Positions 1-12,733 of a stretch of DNA of 64,000 bases are shown piece after piece. The stretch spans positions 1 to 64,000 of the forward strand of contig DASXZP010000014.1 of the NCBI GenBank assembly GCA_036501825.1. Direction: 5' to 3'. The notes beneath the pieces were generated by a model. That model had not been told where the DNA came from. It searched no databases and was given only the letters and a program-made list of their open reading frames with translations. Origin of the DNA: JAFECT01 sp036501825 (GTDB taxonomy: Bacteria > Pseudomonadota > Alphaproteobacteria > Caulobacterales > Caulobacteraceae). Positions within the stretch are counted from its first letter, which is position 1. The number at the start of each line of letters is the position of its first letter. The position numbers and the translations under genes were made by a program.

Positions 1-1089
1 GACCTGGGCATGAACCACCGGGACGAAACCGACGACAAGGTCACCGTCGACGCCGCCCACGCCATCCAGAAGTACGGGGTCGGCGTGAAGTGCGCGACCA
101 TCACCCCGGATGAAGCGCGGGTGAAAGAGTTCAGTCTTAAGAAGATGTGGAAGTCTCCTAACGGGACCATCCGCAACATCTTAGGCGGCGTCGTGTTCCG
201 CGAGCCCATCATCTGCAAGAACGTGCCGCGCCTGGTGCCGGGCTGGACCCAGCCGATCATCATCGGCCGTCACGCCTTCGGCGATCAGTACAAGGCGACC
301 GACTTCCTGGTTCCGGGCCCCGGCCGCCTGACCATGAAGTTCGAAGGCGCCGACGGCAGGGTGATCGAGCACGAGGTGTTCCAGTTCCCCGGCTCCGGCG
401 TGGCGATGGGGATGTACAATCTCGACCAGTCGATCCGCGACTTCGCGCACGCGTCGCTCAGTTTCGGCCTGGCCCGCAAATACCCGGTCTATCTCTCCAC
501 CAAGAACACCATCCTCAAGGCCTATGACGGGCGCTTCAAGGATATCTTCCAGGAGATTTTCGAGGCCGAGTACAAGGCGCAGTTCGACGCCGCCGGCATC
601 ACCTACGAGCACCGTCTGATCGACGACATGGTGGCCGCGGCGATGAAGTGGTCCGGCGGGTTCGTCTGGGCGTGCAAGAACTACGACGGCGACGTGCAGT
701 CCGACACGGTGGCCCAGGGCTTCGGCTCGCTGGGCCTGATGACCTCGGTCCTGATGACGCCCGACGGCAAGACGGTGGAAGCCGAGGCCGCTCACGGCAC
801 GGTCACCCGCCACTTCCGCCAGCACCAGCGCGGCGAGAGCACCTCGACCAACTCCATCGCCTCGATCTTCGCCTGGACGCGGGGCCTGGAGCACCGGGCC
901 AAGCTTGACGGTAACGACGCCCTGATGAAGTTCGCCCACGCCCTCGAAAAAACCACTGTGGATACAGTGGAATCCGGCGACATGACCAAGGATCTGGCGC
1001 TCCTGGTCGGCGACCAGCAGGGCTGGCTGACCACCGAAGGCTTCCTCGACAAAGTCGCGGAAAACCTGGAAAAGGTTATGGGGGCCTGA
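1..1089 (+). CDS. icd: NADP-dependent isocitrate dehydrogenase, 5'-truncated by window edge
   Basis: Oxidative decarboxylation of isocitrate to 2-oxoglutarate in the TCA cycle, cytoplasmic. The reading frame is open from base 1 to the TGA at 1087-1089, giving 362 residues. The family is about 404 residues long, so roughly the first 40 lie outside the window. Seen in the sequence: the substrate-binding stretch KSPNGTIRN, the block FGDQYKATDF, the acidic metal site region IDDMVAAAMKWSGG and NYDGDVQSD, and the cofactor loop EAAHGTVTRH. These match the eukaryote-like homodimeric IDH subfamily usual in Alphaproteobacteria. The methionine at base 10 is internal and is not the start. Confidence 0.97.
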   Translation, partial: DLGMNHRDETDDKVTVDAAHAIQKYGVGVKCATITPDEARVKEFSLKKMWKSPNGTIRNILGGVVFREPIICKNVPRLVPGWTQPIIIGRHAFGDQYKATDFLVPGPGRLTMKFEGADGRVIEHEVFQFPGSGVAMGMYNLDQSIRDFAHASLSFGLARKYPVYLSTKNTILKAYDGRFKDIFQEIFEAEYKAQFDAAGITYEHRLIDDMVAAAMKWSGGFVWACKNYDGDVQSDTVAQGFGSLGLMTSVLMTPDGKTVEAEAAHGTVTRHFRQHQRGESTSTNSIASIFAWTRGLEHRAKLDGNDALMKFAHALEKTTVDTVESGDMTKDLALLVGDQQGWLTTEGFLDKVAENLEKVMGA

Positions 1090-1127
1090 ATTCTGGGGTG
1101 CGCTGGCCCCTAGCGTGAGGGGGGACC

Positions 1128-1706
1128 ATGCAACGCCTGTTCAGCATCGTTCTGCTGCTGGTCATCATCGGGGCCGCCGGCGCCTTTTTCGGCGCGCCCT
1201 ATTTCGGTTTCTTCGCCCTGCGCTCCGCGGCGCAGTCCCAGGATGTGCAGGGGCTGAACCAGCTGGTGGATTACGACGCCGTGCGCGTCAGCCTGAAGTC
1301 GCAGCTGACCGGGACCTCGACCGCGCCGCCGGACTTCTGGCAGGACCCGATCGGGGCGATCAAGAACGCCGTCTCGCCGCTGGAGCCGACCCCCAAGGTC
1401 GAGGCGCTGATGAAACCCGCCTCGCTCTACGCCCTCACCGAAGGCCGGGGCTGGGACGCGCTGAAGGCCAAGGCGCCCGACGCGGACGCCAAGACCGGGG
1501 GCGCCGAGGGACCATGGCCGCATGTGCGCTACTGGGGCGTCAACCGTGCGCGCTTCGGCGTGGCGTCCGCAACGCCGGGCTGGGACGAGACCGTCTTCAC
1601 CTTCGAGCGCCAGGGCCTGTTCCGCTGGCGCCTGGTGCAGATTCACATGCCGTCGCGCGTGAGCGCGACCGCCGCGACGGCGCCGGCCGCAGCGCCGGCG
1701 CAATAG
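1128..1706 (+). CDS. DUF2939 family protein with N-terminal membrane anchor
   Basis: 192 residues. A hydrophobic segment at about residues 4-26 (FSIVLLLVIIGAAGAFFGAP) is a signal anchor, and the rest is predicted periplasmic. The region after the anchor (ALRSAAQSQDVQGLNQLVDY followed by a basic/hydrophobic stretch) has the look of DUF2939, a family of unknown function in proteobacteria, and the tail is Ala/Pro rich. The start ATG follows a GAGGGGGGACC ribosome site. It lies 38 bp after icd and 32 bp before a lipoprotein gene on the same strand, so it may open a small envelope operon. No catalytic motif was recognised. Confidence 0.75.
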   Translation: MQRLFSIVLLLVIIGAAGAFFGAPYFGFFALRSAAQSQDVQGLNQLVDYDAVRVSLKSQLTGTSTAPPDFWQDPIGAIKNAVSPLEPTPKVEALMKPASLYALTEGRGWDALKAKAPDADAKTGGAEGPWPHVRYWGVNRARFGVASATPGWDETVFTFERQGLFRWRLVQIHMPSRVSATAATAPAAAPAQ

Positions 1707-1738
1707 ACCGAACGAACTTAGGGCTGGGGCTTGAGATC

Positions 1739-2488
1739 ATGACGATGAAGACGGCGGCGCTCTTGGTGCTGGGCGCGCTCATGCTGAGCGCTTGCGGGGG
1801 TGAAACCTCCGCCGAAAAGGACGTGGCCGCTGGCCTCGACAAATGGACGGCGGAACCCGACGGCGACGGCAGCGTCGTGGGCGAGTTCAAGAAGGACTAT
1901 CCCAACCGCTGGGCGACCCTGCGCAGTCAGCTCGAGGTGCACTACGCCGAAGGCGCGGGCGTCGAAGGCGGCGGCGTGAAGGCCGCGAAGACCGACGCGC
2001 TCAACCAGATCAACATCTTCATGAAGCAGCACTTCGGCGCCATGGCGAAAGCGTCCGATGCGTCGCTCTCCGCCCTGTTCGACGCCCAGCACAGCCTGAT
2101 CAACAACCTCTGGACCATCGGCAATTCCGAAGCCTGCGCCCACGTTGCCGGCGCCGGCGCCATGCCGGGCGACGACATGGGGCAGTACGCCTCCGAGGCC
2201 TTCGCCTACAAGCGGCTGCGCCTGAAGCTGATGCGCGAAGCCGCCGATCACCCGACCACGCACGCGGCCTTTGCCTGGTCGCCGGCCGAACAGGCGCACA
2301 TCGATCAGGTTTACAAGCACGACAACATCCGGATCCCCAAGGAAGGCATGAACGGCGCCACCTATCTGGTTCAGTGCATCGGCGCCTACGATGCGGACGT
2401 GGTGGTGAAAACCTTCCCGATTGACCGCAAGGCGGCGTTCGAAGCCGATCGCATCACCAAATGGGCAACCGTCGCGCCCGCCTCGTAA
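1739..2488 (+). CDS. Putative lipoprotein, paralogue of the next gene
   Basis: 249 residues starting MTMKTAALLVLGALMLSACG. The lipobox LSAC predicts cleavage at about Cys21 and lipid anchoring. The mature part is helical with no domain I can name. It shares an alignable core with the neighbouring gene: a DYPNRWATL/DFPADYEAM block, the phrase DHPTT near the middle, and two conserved cysteines (EAC and VQC here, DAC and AQC there). The frame stays open far upstream, but the signal sequence and lipobox fix the start at 1739, or at the second ATG at 1745. Function unknown. Confidence 0.8.
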   Translation: MTMKTAALLVLGALMLSACGGETSAEKDVAAGLDKWTAEPDGDGSVVGEFKKDYPNRWATLRSQLEVHYAEGAGVEGGGVKAAKTDALNQINIFMKQHFGAMAKASDASLSALFDAQHSLINNLWTIGNSEACAHVAGAGAMPGDDMGQYASEAFAYKRLRLKLMREAADHPTTHAAFAWSPAEQAHIDQVYKHDNIRIPKEGMNGATYLVQCIGAYDADVVVKTFPIDRKAAFEADRITKWATVAPAS

Positions 2489-2518
2489 CGCGTCCCCTCT
2501 TCACCTGGGAGAACGTCC

Positions 2519-3253
2519 ATGAAACGGACAGCGGCTTTGTTTCTGGCGGGCCTGACCATCGTTTCCCTGGCCGGCTGCGACTCGTTCAACAAGGGCTTTC
2601 GTAAAGGCTTTTTCCGCAGCGAAATGGACGCCTGGGCCAACCGGGGCATGGCCGGCGGCGCCTTTGCAGAGATGCGCACCGATTTCCCCGCCGACTATGA
2701 GGCGATGAAGGACCGGCTGGCCGACAAGTACGCCGCCGGCGCCAGCGACGCCGAAGAGACGCAAGAAGCGTTGATCGAGCTGAAAAGCTTCATCGCCGGC
2801 AAGTCGGACGACGTGGCCAAGGCGCCGCAGGACGCCCTGCTGCCGATCAACGCGCAACGCACCCGGATCTTCGACGCCGTGCGCGCCGAAAGCGTCGACG
2901 CCTGCGCCCAGATGGCTCAGGGCGGCATGACCGGCGCGACGAAACTTTCGCAAGCGACCCAGGACATCTTGGCCCACATCGTCGCGCTCGACATCCACGC
3001 GGCCAAGGCCGGGATGGATCATCCGACGACCTATCCGGATTTCAGCTTCACCAACGCCGAACGGTCGGCGCTGATCGCGCAGCTTGACGCGCAGGGCCTG
3101 CACGCGGCCGCCGCCGGCGGCGGTGACGCCAGCGCCCAGTGCGGCGTCGCCACCGTGACCCAGCATTTCATCGCGGCGCTGCCGCCCGACCGCATCGCCG
3201 CTTTCGAAAGCGCCGCGGCGGTGCAGACGCGCAAGATTCTGAGCGGCGGTTGA
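2519..3253 (+). CDS. Putative lipoprotein, paralogue of the preceding gene
   Basis: 244 residues. The signal peptide ends in the lipobox LAGC, so Cys20 should carry the lipid. The gene follows its paralogue by 30 bp with GGGAGAACGTCC before the ATG, so the two are probably cotranscribed. Shared features are the DFPADYEAMKDRL block, DHPTT, and two spaced cysteines that could form a disulfide. An Ala/Gly-rich stretch (AAAAGGGDA) lies in the C-terminal third. I do not recognise the family. The pair looks like a tandem duplication with later divergence. Confidence 0.8.
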   Translation: MKRTAALFLAGLTIVSLAGCDSFNKGFRKGFFRSEMDAWANRGMAGGAFAEMRTDFPADYEAMKDRLADKYAAGASDAEETQEALIELKSFIAGKSDDVAKAPQDALLPINAQRTRIFDAVRAESVDACAQMAQGGMTGATKLSQATQDILAHIVALDIHAAKAGMDHPTTYPDFSFTNAERSALIAQLDAQGLHAAAAGGGDASAQCGVATVTQHFIAALPPDRIAAFESAAAVQTRKILSGG

Positions 3254-3282
3254 CCGGGAAGACGGGCGCGGGGGCGCGGACG

Positions 3283-4404
3283 ATGCCGAGACGACAGATC
3301 ACCTGGGCGAGCATTGCGCTCGTCCTGCTGGGAGCGAGCGCCTGGCTGACTTTTACGGTGACCCAGGTCGAGGGTACGGCGCCCTTCGCGCTCTATTCCG
3401 ACGACGGCGCCACGCTTCAGAAGTCCCGTCTCAGCGACGCCCAGGTGTTCGCCGTCCTATTCAAGACGCCGACCGATACGTCGGGCGCCGCACCGGCTGC
3501 GCCCCCGCCGCCCACGCCCGCGCCGGCCGCGGCGGCGGCCATTCAGCCCAACGCCTTCGCCTCGGTCGCCTACGGCACGCGTCACTTCGGCGACGCCGAC
3601 GCCGCGGGAACCAAGAAGGCGCCGATCTTTTCCTTTTTCATGCCGCCCAACGACGGCGTTGTGCTGGCGCTCAACAACATCGCCCCGGTCAAGCGCGGCT
3701 TTCAGTGCAAGACCGACGGGCCGCCCCCCGCCGAAGCGATCAATGTGCGCAGCAGCAACAAGGTCACGTCGATTGCGCGCGCGCACAGCCAGGCCGGTAA
3801 CGCCCGCCCGAGGTACGTCGCCTTCAACGTGGCGAAGCCCGAACGCTTCGGCCGCGTGGCCATCAACCGCCTGACCCTGCCCGCGTCGACCAAACCCTTT
3901 GTGCTCTACTGCCGCGTCATGCCGCACTACACGCGCCTGACCTTCACCCGCCGCCAGGAGGACTTCCTGTTCCTCGAACCGGGTCACGCCCACACCATTA
4001 CCGCGGCGCTCAGCGCCGGCCTGCTGGACGTCCCGGCCTCCGCCTTCCCGGGCTACGCCCCGCCCGCGTCCATCGCCATGGACGTCAACATCCAAGGCGC
4101 CGACCAGCTCAGTTTCACCGGCGGCCGGCGCGACGACACCCTGGCCGATCCGGACTCGACGCGCCTGCTGCTGGCCGGCGACAGCGTGACCGCGAACTGG
4201 ACCGACCTGTCGCGCGAACAGCTGCGCGACGTGCTGCTGGTGATCATCGGCACCCTGATCGCGATCGGCGTCACCTCGCTGGTCGAGGCGGTGAGGCCCT
4301 TCGTCGACGGCGAGAAACTGGCCGCCGAGCTGGAATTGATCCGCGAATACGATATTCCCGACAAGGACGAGGCTCCCGCCAAGGACGAAGCGGGCGAGTC
4401 CTGA
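3283..4404 (+). CDS. Hypothetical bitopic membrane protein with Pro/Ala-rich linker
   Basis: 373 residues from the ATG at 3283, a start chosen because an N-terminal span (ASIALVLLGASAWLTFTV) begins close behind it. A Pro/Ala linker (APPPPTPAPAAAAA) follows at about residues 70-83, then a long extracytoplasmic region, then a second span near residues 323-343 (DVLLVIIGTLIAIGVTSLVE) and a short acidic cytoplasmic tail rich in Lys, Asp and Glu. The gene begins 29 bp after the second lipoprotein and may belong to the same operon. I recognise no domain. The topology suggests a large periplasmic domain held at both ends. Confidence 0.75.
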   Translation: MPRRQITWASIALVLLGASAWLTFTVTQVEGTAPFALYSDDGATLQKSRLSDAQVFAVLFKTPTDTSGAAPAAPPPPTPAPAAAAAIQPNAFASVAYGTRHFGDADAAGTKKAPIFSFFMPPNDGVVLALNNIAPVKRGFQCKTDGPPPAEAINVRSSNKVTSIARAHSQAGNARPRYVAFNVAKPERFGRVAINRLTLPASTKPFVLYCRVMPHYTRLTFTRRQEDFLFLEPGHAHTITAALSAGLLDVPASAFPGYAPPASIAMDVNIQGADQLSFTGGRRDDTLADPDSTRLLLAGDSVTANWTDLSREQLRDVLLVIIGTLIAIGVTSLVEAVRPFVDGEKLAAELELIREYDIPDKDEAPAKDEAGES

Positions 4405-4463
4405 TATAGGCAAAGCCGCCGGCCTCCCGGCATATCCTTGTACGGATTAAGTTAGAGACCATC

Positions 4464-6128
4464 ATGGGTTCCGACGCCGGCGAAATACTGATGAGGTCGC
4501 TTGCCGGCCTTGGTCTCTTCTTCTTCGGCATCAAGATGATCACGCGGAATTTGAGCGCCATGGCCGGCGATCAGTTCCGGCGGGGGCTCGACAACGCGAG
4601 CCGCCGCAACAGCGTCGCGGTCGCGTTCGGCACGGCGTCGGGCTTTGTCACCCAGAGCGGACGCACCACCTCGTTTATCCTGGCGAGCTTCGTGCAAGCG
4701 GGCCTGATCGAGGCGCGGCGCGCCATCCCGATCGTGCTGTGGGCCAACTTCGGCTGCACCCTGGTGATCTTCACCGCGGTGTTTCCGATCCAGCTGCTGG
4801 CCTTGTTCCTGATCGCCATCGGCGGCGTCGCCGTCGCTTTCGAGCGGCCCAAGCCGCTGCTCACCGCCATATCCGCCGTCTTCGGCCTGGCGCTGATGCT
4901 CTATGGCCTGCAGATGATGTCGTCGGCCGCCGCGGTGATGATCAACTTCCCCTGGTTCGCCTCGGCGCTCGCCTTCATCAAGCTCTCGCTGATCTTCGCC
5001 TTCCTGATGGGTCTGGTGCTGACCTTCGTCGCCCAGTCGCACATCGCCATCATGCTGATCGCGGTGACCATGGCGTCGAAGCACATCTTCGACTTCGACC
5101 AGACCCTGATGGTGATCTACGGCGCCCACATCGGCTCGAGCGTGAACACCTGGGTGGCCGGCGTCCATTTCCAGGGCAAGCCGCGCCAGGTGGTGACCGC
5201 TCAGGTGCTCTACAACCTGGTCGGGGTCGGCCTGTTCGTGTTCCTGTTCGTTGTCGAGCAGCTTCTGTTCGGCCGCAGCGTGCTGCTTTCGGGCCTGGTG
5301 CACCGCGTTACGACCGCGCCGGGCGTGGACGATGCGCTGGCCGCGGTGCTGCTCAACTTCGTCACGCCGCTCGCGATCAGCGCGGCCTTCCCGCTGTTCT
5401 ACAAACTCTGCGAACGTCTGGCGCCGCCGCAACATCACGAGGAGCTGGGCAAGCCCGAGTATCTGCGCGACGAGGTGAGCGGCAATTCGGTGGCGACCCT
5501 GATCCTGGTCGAGAAGGAGCAGCTTCGTCTGCTGAAACGCCTGCCCGCCTACTGCGCCTGGAGCCGAGGCGAAGGCCAGGACGGTCCGGCGCCGCGCGCC
5601 TACCACGACGCCTTCCTTCAGGTGAACAAGCACATCCAGCGTTTCCAGACCGCGCTGTTGTCACAGCGGATGTCGCCTGAAGACACCGAGTGGCTGTTGA
5701 ACCAGCAGCGCCGCCAGGAACTGCTCGTCGCGCTCGATGAGACCTGTCTCGAACTGTCCGAAGCCGCCGGCAAGCTGGGCCCCGAGGCGGAGCACATCCG
5801 CCTTGTCGTCGTCGAGGCGCTCGACACCTTCCTGCTCACCGCGGTCGATGCCGCCGATCGCCAGGACAGCCAGGAGCTCGACCTGCTCGACACCATGACC
5901 CGCGACCGCGGACCGGCCATGGAGCGGCTGCGCAATCGCTACCTGACCACCGCCGACCGGATCGCCGCCGACGAGCGCAATCGCGTGCTGCAGATCACCA
6001 GCCTGTTCGAGCGCGGCGCCTGGTGTCTGAACCGCTTCGCCGCCCTGTTGCGTCAGGCCCCCGGATTCAGCGCCACGCCTCAGGCCGACGCGGCGACCCA
6101 ACCCCTGCCGGCCGCGACCGCCGCCTGA
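4464..6128 (+). CDS. Na+/phosphate cotransporter family protein (NptA type) with PhoU-like tail
   Basis: 554 residues. The N-terminal 310 or so form the Na/Pi-cotransport membrane domain, with two internally repeated segments carrying the family's Q-S signatures (VTQSGRTTSFI near residue 55 and VAQSHIAIM near 190). The C-terminal 220 residues are soluble and helical, like the PhoU-related domain fused to bacterial NptA proteins. The predicted role is sodium-coupled phosphate uptake or export across the inner membrane. The gene stands alone: no pst or pho gene is nearby. The exact substrate is inferred from the family. Confidence 0.9.
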   Translation: MGSDAGEILMRSLAGLGLFFFGIKMITRNLSAMAGDQFRRGLDNASRRNSVAVAFGTASGFVTQSGRTTSFILASFVQAGLIEARRAIPIVLWANFGCTLVIFTAVFPIQLLALFLIAIGGVAVAFERPKPLLTAISAVFGLALMLYGLQMMSSAAAVMINFPWFASALAFIKLSLIFAFLMGLVLTFVAQSHIAIMLIAVTMASKHIFDFDQTLMVIYGAHIGSSVNTWVAGVHFQGKPRQVVTAQVLYNLVGVGLFVFLFVVEQLLFGRSVLLSGLVHRVTTAPGVDDALAAVLLNFVTPLAISAAFPLFYKLCERLAPPQHHEELGKPEYLRDEVSGNSVATLILVEKEQLRLLKRLPAYCAWSRGEGQDGPAPRAYHDAFLQVNKHIQRFQTALLSQRMSPEDTEWLLNQQRRQELLVALDETCLELSEAAGKLGPEAEHIRLVVVEALDTFLLTAVDAADRQDSQELDLLDTMTRDRGPAMERLRNRYLTTADRIAADERNRVLQITSLFERGAWCLNRFAALLRQAPGFSATPQADAATQPLPAATAA

Positions 6129-6207
6129 CCGGGCCTATCCGGACGGTTGTTCTTGTTTTGTTCGCATTGACCCGCTATCCTCCGCTCGACTGCGGGAGGA
6201 TGCGACC

Positions 6208-6606
6208 ATGCTCAGCTATGTGACCATCGGGGCGAAGGATCCCGACGAGGCGGTGAAGTTCTATGACGCGGTCTTGAAGCCGCTGGGCGTCGAGCGCGCC
6301 TTCTTCCAGGGCGGCTGGGCCGGCTATGCGCCCGGCGGCGATCCGGAGAAGGTCAGCCTCATGGTGTGCACGCCGAGCAACGGCGAACCGGCGCGCGGCG
6401 GTAACGGGATCATGATCGGCCTCAGCGCCGACACGCCCGAACAGGTCGACGCCTTTTACGCCGCCGCCATGGCCAACGGCGCCACCGACGAAGGCCCGGC
6501 CGGTCCGCGGCCTCAGTACGGGCCGACCTACTACCTCGCCTATGTCCGCGATCCGACCGGCAACAAGCTCGCCGTCATGTGCAAGAGCTATCAGGCGCCG
6601 GCGTAG
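6208..6606 (+). CDS. VOC superfamily (glyoxalase/bleomycin-resistance fold) protein
   Basis: 132 residues forming a single VOC domain. The N-terminal phrase YVTIGAKDPDEAVKFYDAVL and the C-terminal YVRDPTGNKLAVMC are typical. VOC proteins are small metal-dependent lyases, dioxygenases or binding proteins. The substrate cannot be read from the sequence. The subgroup with FYDAVLKPLG is often annotated as glyoxalase or lactoylglutathione-lyase-like, and no genuine GlxI activity should be assumed. The ATG is preceded by GGGAGGATGCGACC. Confidence 0.85.
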   Translation: MLSYVTIGAKDPDEAVKFYDAVLKPLGVERAFFQGGWAGYAPGGDPEKVSLMVCTPSNGEPARGGNGIMIGLSADTPEQVDAFYAAAMANGATDEGPAGPRPQYGPTYYLAYVRDPTGNKLAVMCKSYQAPA

Positions 6607-6623
6607 AGCCGCGTCGCCGCGCG

Positions 6624-8357
6624 CTACTGCGGCAGGGTCTTGCCGAAGGCGCCGCCGGCGGTGGTCAACGCCTCCACCGCGCGATGGTCCTTGGCCAGGA
6701 TCAGGGCCACGGTCTGCTGGTCGTTGGGGTTCGACATCTCGTCGAGGCCTCGCACGGCGGAAGCGGCCATGGCGCGGGCTGCATCGCTGCGTCCCGCAGC
6801 GGCCAGGGCATAGGCCTGGGCGTCGCGCCACATCAGTTTCGCCACCGGGTCGTCCGGCTCGGGCGCGAGGGCTGCGGCGTCGGCCAGGCGCGCGGCGAGC
6901 TTGGGGTCGGAGGCGACCAACGCCGCTTCGGTCTTCAACCGCTGGGCGGGGGTGAGCGAAGCGTCCTCCACCGGCACCACTGCGCGCCAGGCGCCGGATG
7001 AGGCGTGGGAGTCGCCGCGGGCCTTGGCGGCTTCGTCGGCCGCGCCGCAGGCTTCGAGCGCGGCGGCGGCGCGTTCGCGGAAGGCGTCGCGCACGTCGTC
7101 GACCGGGATCGGATCGCCGGAAAAGTCCACGCCGAACCAGGGGCTGAGCGGCACCTGCGAGCCCTGATAGCGGCGCTTCCACGCGACCACCTGGGCGGCG
7201 GCGGAATCGCCCGCGGTCTGCAAGGCGCGGTGCGCGTCACGGCAGGCTTCGTCGTTTTCACCGATGGCGGCCAGCGCTTGGGACGCGGCGGCGAGGCCCG
7301 CACTGCGCTCGGCGCGATCGCCGCCGTCGGCGGCCGCCGCAAAGGCCTGGGCGCTCGACAGGGCGCCCGCGTGATCGCCGGCGCGATTGAGCAGGGCGAT
7401 GGCCAGGGTCTGGGTCTGCGGATCGCCGGCCCCCAGCGCCGCGTGCGCCGCCGCAGCCGCGCGCGTCTTGTCGCCCGCCGCGAGCCACGCATCGCCGATA
7501 GCGAGCTCGGCCTTCACCTTGTCGCGGCCTTCGCCGTGTGCAGCGACCAGCGCCTGGGCGTCGGCGGGACGGCCGAGCGCCGCAAGGATGCGCGCGACCG
7601 CGCTCCAGTGACGGGCTTCCTCGGCCGGATCGGCCTTCAACCGGTCGAGCGCTGCGGCGGCCGCGGCGCCGTCGCCGGCCCACCAGGCGAACTCGGCGAA
7701 GGTCGCGTCGAACGCGGCGGACGGTTTAGTCAGCGCCTGGGCATGGGCAAGCACCGCGCGCGCGCCGATGGGCGCTACGGCGTAGGCGCGACCGGCGGGA
7801 TGGATCGAGCGCATGGCGCGCAGCAGCATCTGTTCTTCGTCGCCGGGCGTCTTGCCCGCCGCCGCCAGCGGCGCCTGCACGGCCGGATCGGCAAACGGAT
7901 CGGCCGAGCGGTAGGCCGCCGCCGCCAGGGCAAAGCCGGCGATGCTCGCCGCCGGCATGGTCCGCGTGGTCAACTCCGCGCCGTGGATCGCGGTCTCGCG
8001 CTGCCAGGCGACGTCGGTGTCGTTGTCGCGCAGGATCTTGGCGCCCTCGGGATCGACTTCTTCGAGGGCTGCGATGTCGTTGTCGGACGGGATCGCGTGC
8101 AGGTCGGACAGGACGCCGCCCATCGGGCGCACCTGGCTCGCGAGCTTTACTGCGCGCTCCACGTCGCCGCTCTCGACCAGATCGTCCATCCGCTCGGTCC
8201 ACGGCAGGGCGCCCGTCCCCTCGATCGCCTTGCCCATGATGCACAGCGACGGATCGGCAGCCCTCAGACAACCGGTGTAGGTGACGCCGGCGTGGGCAGG
8301 ACTCGTGAGGAACGCGAGCGCGAACAGCGATGCGGCAGCAAACGCACCACCCTTCAA
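6624..8357 (-). CDS. Exported alanine-rich helical-repeat protein (TPR-like)
   Basis: 577 residues if started at the TTG at 8357, which places a clean signal peptide (LKGGAFAAASLFALAF, then LTSPAHA) at the N-terminus. The frame is also open upstream to 8522, but that part only translates a palindromic repeat. The mature protein is alanine-rich and made of short paired helices resembling TPR or Sel1-like units (for example ARHWSAVARILAALGRPADA). It is probably a periplasmic scaffold protein. It lies downstream of alaS on the same strand, separated by the repeat. No enzyme motif was seen. The non-ATG start next to a repeat leaves the N-terminus uncertain. Confidence 0.7.
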   Translation of the reverse strand: MKGGAFAAASLFALAFLTSPAHAGVTYTGCLRAADPSLCIMGKAIEGTGALPWTERMDDLVESGDVERAVKLASQVRPMGGVLSDLHAIPSDNDIAALEEVDPEGAKILRDNDTDVAWQRETAIHGAELTTRTMPAASIAGFALAAAAYRSADPFADPAVQAPLAAAGKTPGDEEQMLLRAMRSIHPAGRAYAVAPIGARAVLAHAQALTKPSAAFDATFAEFAWWAGDGAAAAAALDRLKADPAEEARHWSAVARILAALGRPADAQALVAAHGEGRDKVKAELAIGDAWLAAGDKTRAAAAAHAALGAGDPQTQTLAIALLNRAGDHAGALSSAQAFAAAADGGDRAERSAGLAAASQALAAIGENDEACRDAHRALQTAGDSAAAQVVAWKRRYQGSQVPLSPWFGVDFSGDPIPVDDVRDAFRERAAAALEACGAADEAAKARGDSHASSGAWRAVVPVEDASLTPAQRLKTEAALVASDPKLAARLADAAALAPEPDDPVAKLMWRDAQAYALAAAGRSDAARAMAASAVRGLDEMSNPNDQQTVALILAKDHRAVEALTTAGGAFGKTLPQ

Positions 8358-8360
8358 TTT

Positions 8361-8489
8361 CCGCTCATCCCGGCGAACGCCGGGACCCAGATCGTATGGC
8401 TCCGCACTCGAAAGATTCTGCGTTGGCGCTCTGAATATCAAGGCACAGTGCTTTATGATCTGGGTCCCGGCATTCGCCGGGATGAGCGG
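8361..8489. repeat. Palindromic intergenic repeat, copy 1
   Basis: Two 33-base arms (8361-8393 and 8457-8489) are inverted copies of each other with one mismatch, separated by about 63 bases. The arms contain CTCATCCCGGCGAA. A second copy at 39763-39892 has the same arms and the same inner edges (GTATGGCTCCGCA and GCTTTAT). The element fills the gap between alaS and the exported helical protein and could fold as a long hairpin in RNA from either strand. Confidence 0.9.
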
Positions 8490-8518
8490 GGATTTTTGTG
8501 TTGACCCGCCCGCACCGT

Positions 8519-11182
<2,664 letters not shown>

Positions 11183-11334
11183 GGCGGGCTTGAGCTTTCG
11201 GGTCTTGGGAAGGGGCCGGGCGAGGCCCGGCGCAGGCCAGGACATATAGAGACGGCCATAAGGCCAAGCCAAGCCTTTTGGCCGCCCTACCCGAGCGGCG
11301 GCGGCCGGCGGAAAAACGACGCCCCAAACGCACA

Positions 11335-11362
11335 GGAGGCGCCCGTGGGAGCGGGCGCCTCC
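11335..11362 (-). terminator. Putative rho-independent terminator after recA
   Basis: A perfect 10-bp inverted repeat (GGAGGCGCCC and GGGCGCCTCC) with an 8-base loop lies between the recA stop and the alaS start. On the - strand it is followed by a modest T-containing stretch (TGTGCGTTTG), so it could separate recA from alaS transcription. The weak T tract lowers confidence. Confidence 0.55.
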
Positions 11363-11471
11363 GTTCATGAGCCGCGGCAAGGACGCGGGGGTTGGCTGGC
11401 GGGTCGCGTCCCCGCCGCGCTCACAAGGCCGGCCGCCGTCCGGGGGAACGGCGTATCCGGGTGCAGCTTGA

Positions 11472-12560
<1,089 letters not shown>

Positions 12561-12648
12561 TGAGGACCTCCCCTATCGCACGATTCCAAACCCGCCGCCG
12601 GGAGAACCCTCCCCGAGCCAGGATTGAACCGTACGCGGTTTGTTCTCT

Positions 12649-12663
12649 GTTCGCAAGATGTTC
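12649..12663 (-). promoter_or_regulatory. LexA (SOS) box upstream of recA
   Basis: The + strand reads GTTC-GCAAGAT-GTTC, an exact match to the alphaproteobacterial LexA consensus GTTC-N7-GTTC, 89 bp upstream of the recA GTG. A third GTTC at 12642-12645 precedes it. On the recA side an AT-rich run (12661-12700) lies just upstream of the box and may act as an UP-like element. Confidence 0.9.
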
Positions 12664-12733
12664 TCATTATTTATTTTTCTTATTTATCTTCATATAGTTA
12701 TGCCTTGTCGACGCCCTCCGGCGAGCCGCCGGA

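Noticed and set aside
11183..11380. 66-residue N-terminal extension of AlaRS
   Set aside because: The stretch has no family similarity, and MPSVNEIRSAFLGFF at 11182 is the conserved AlaRS start.
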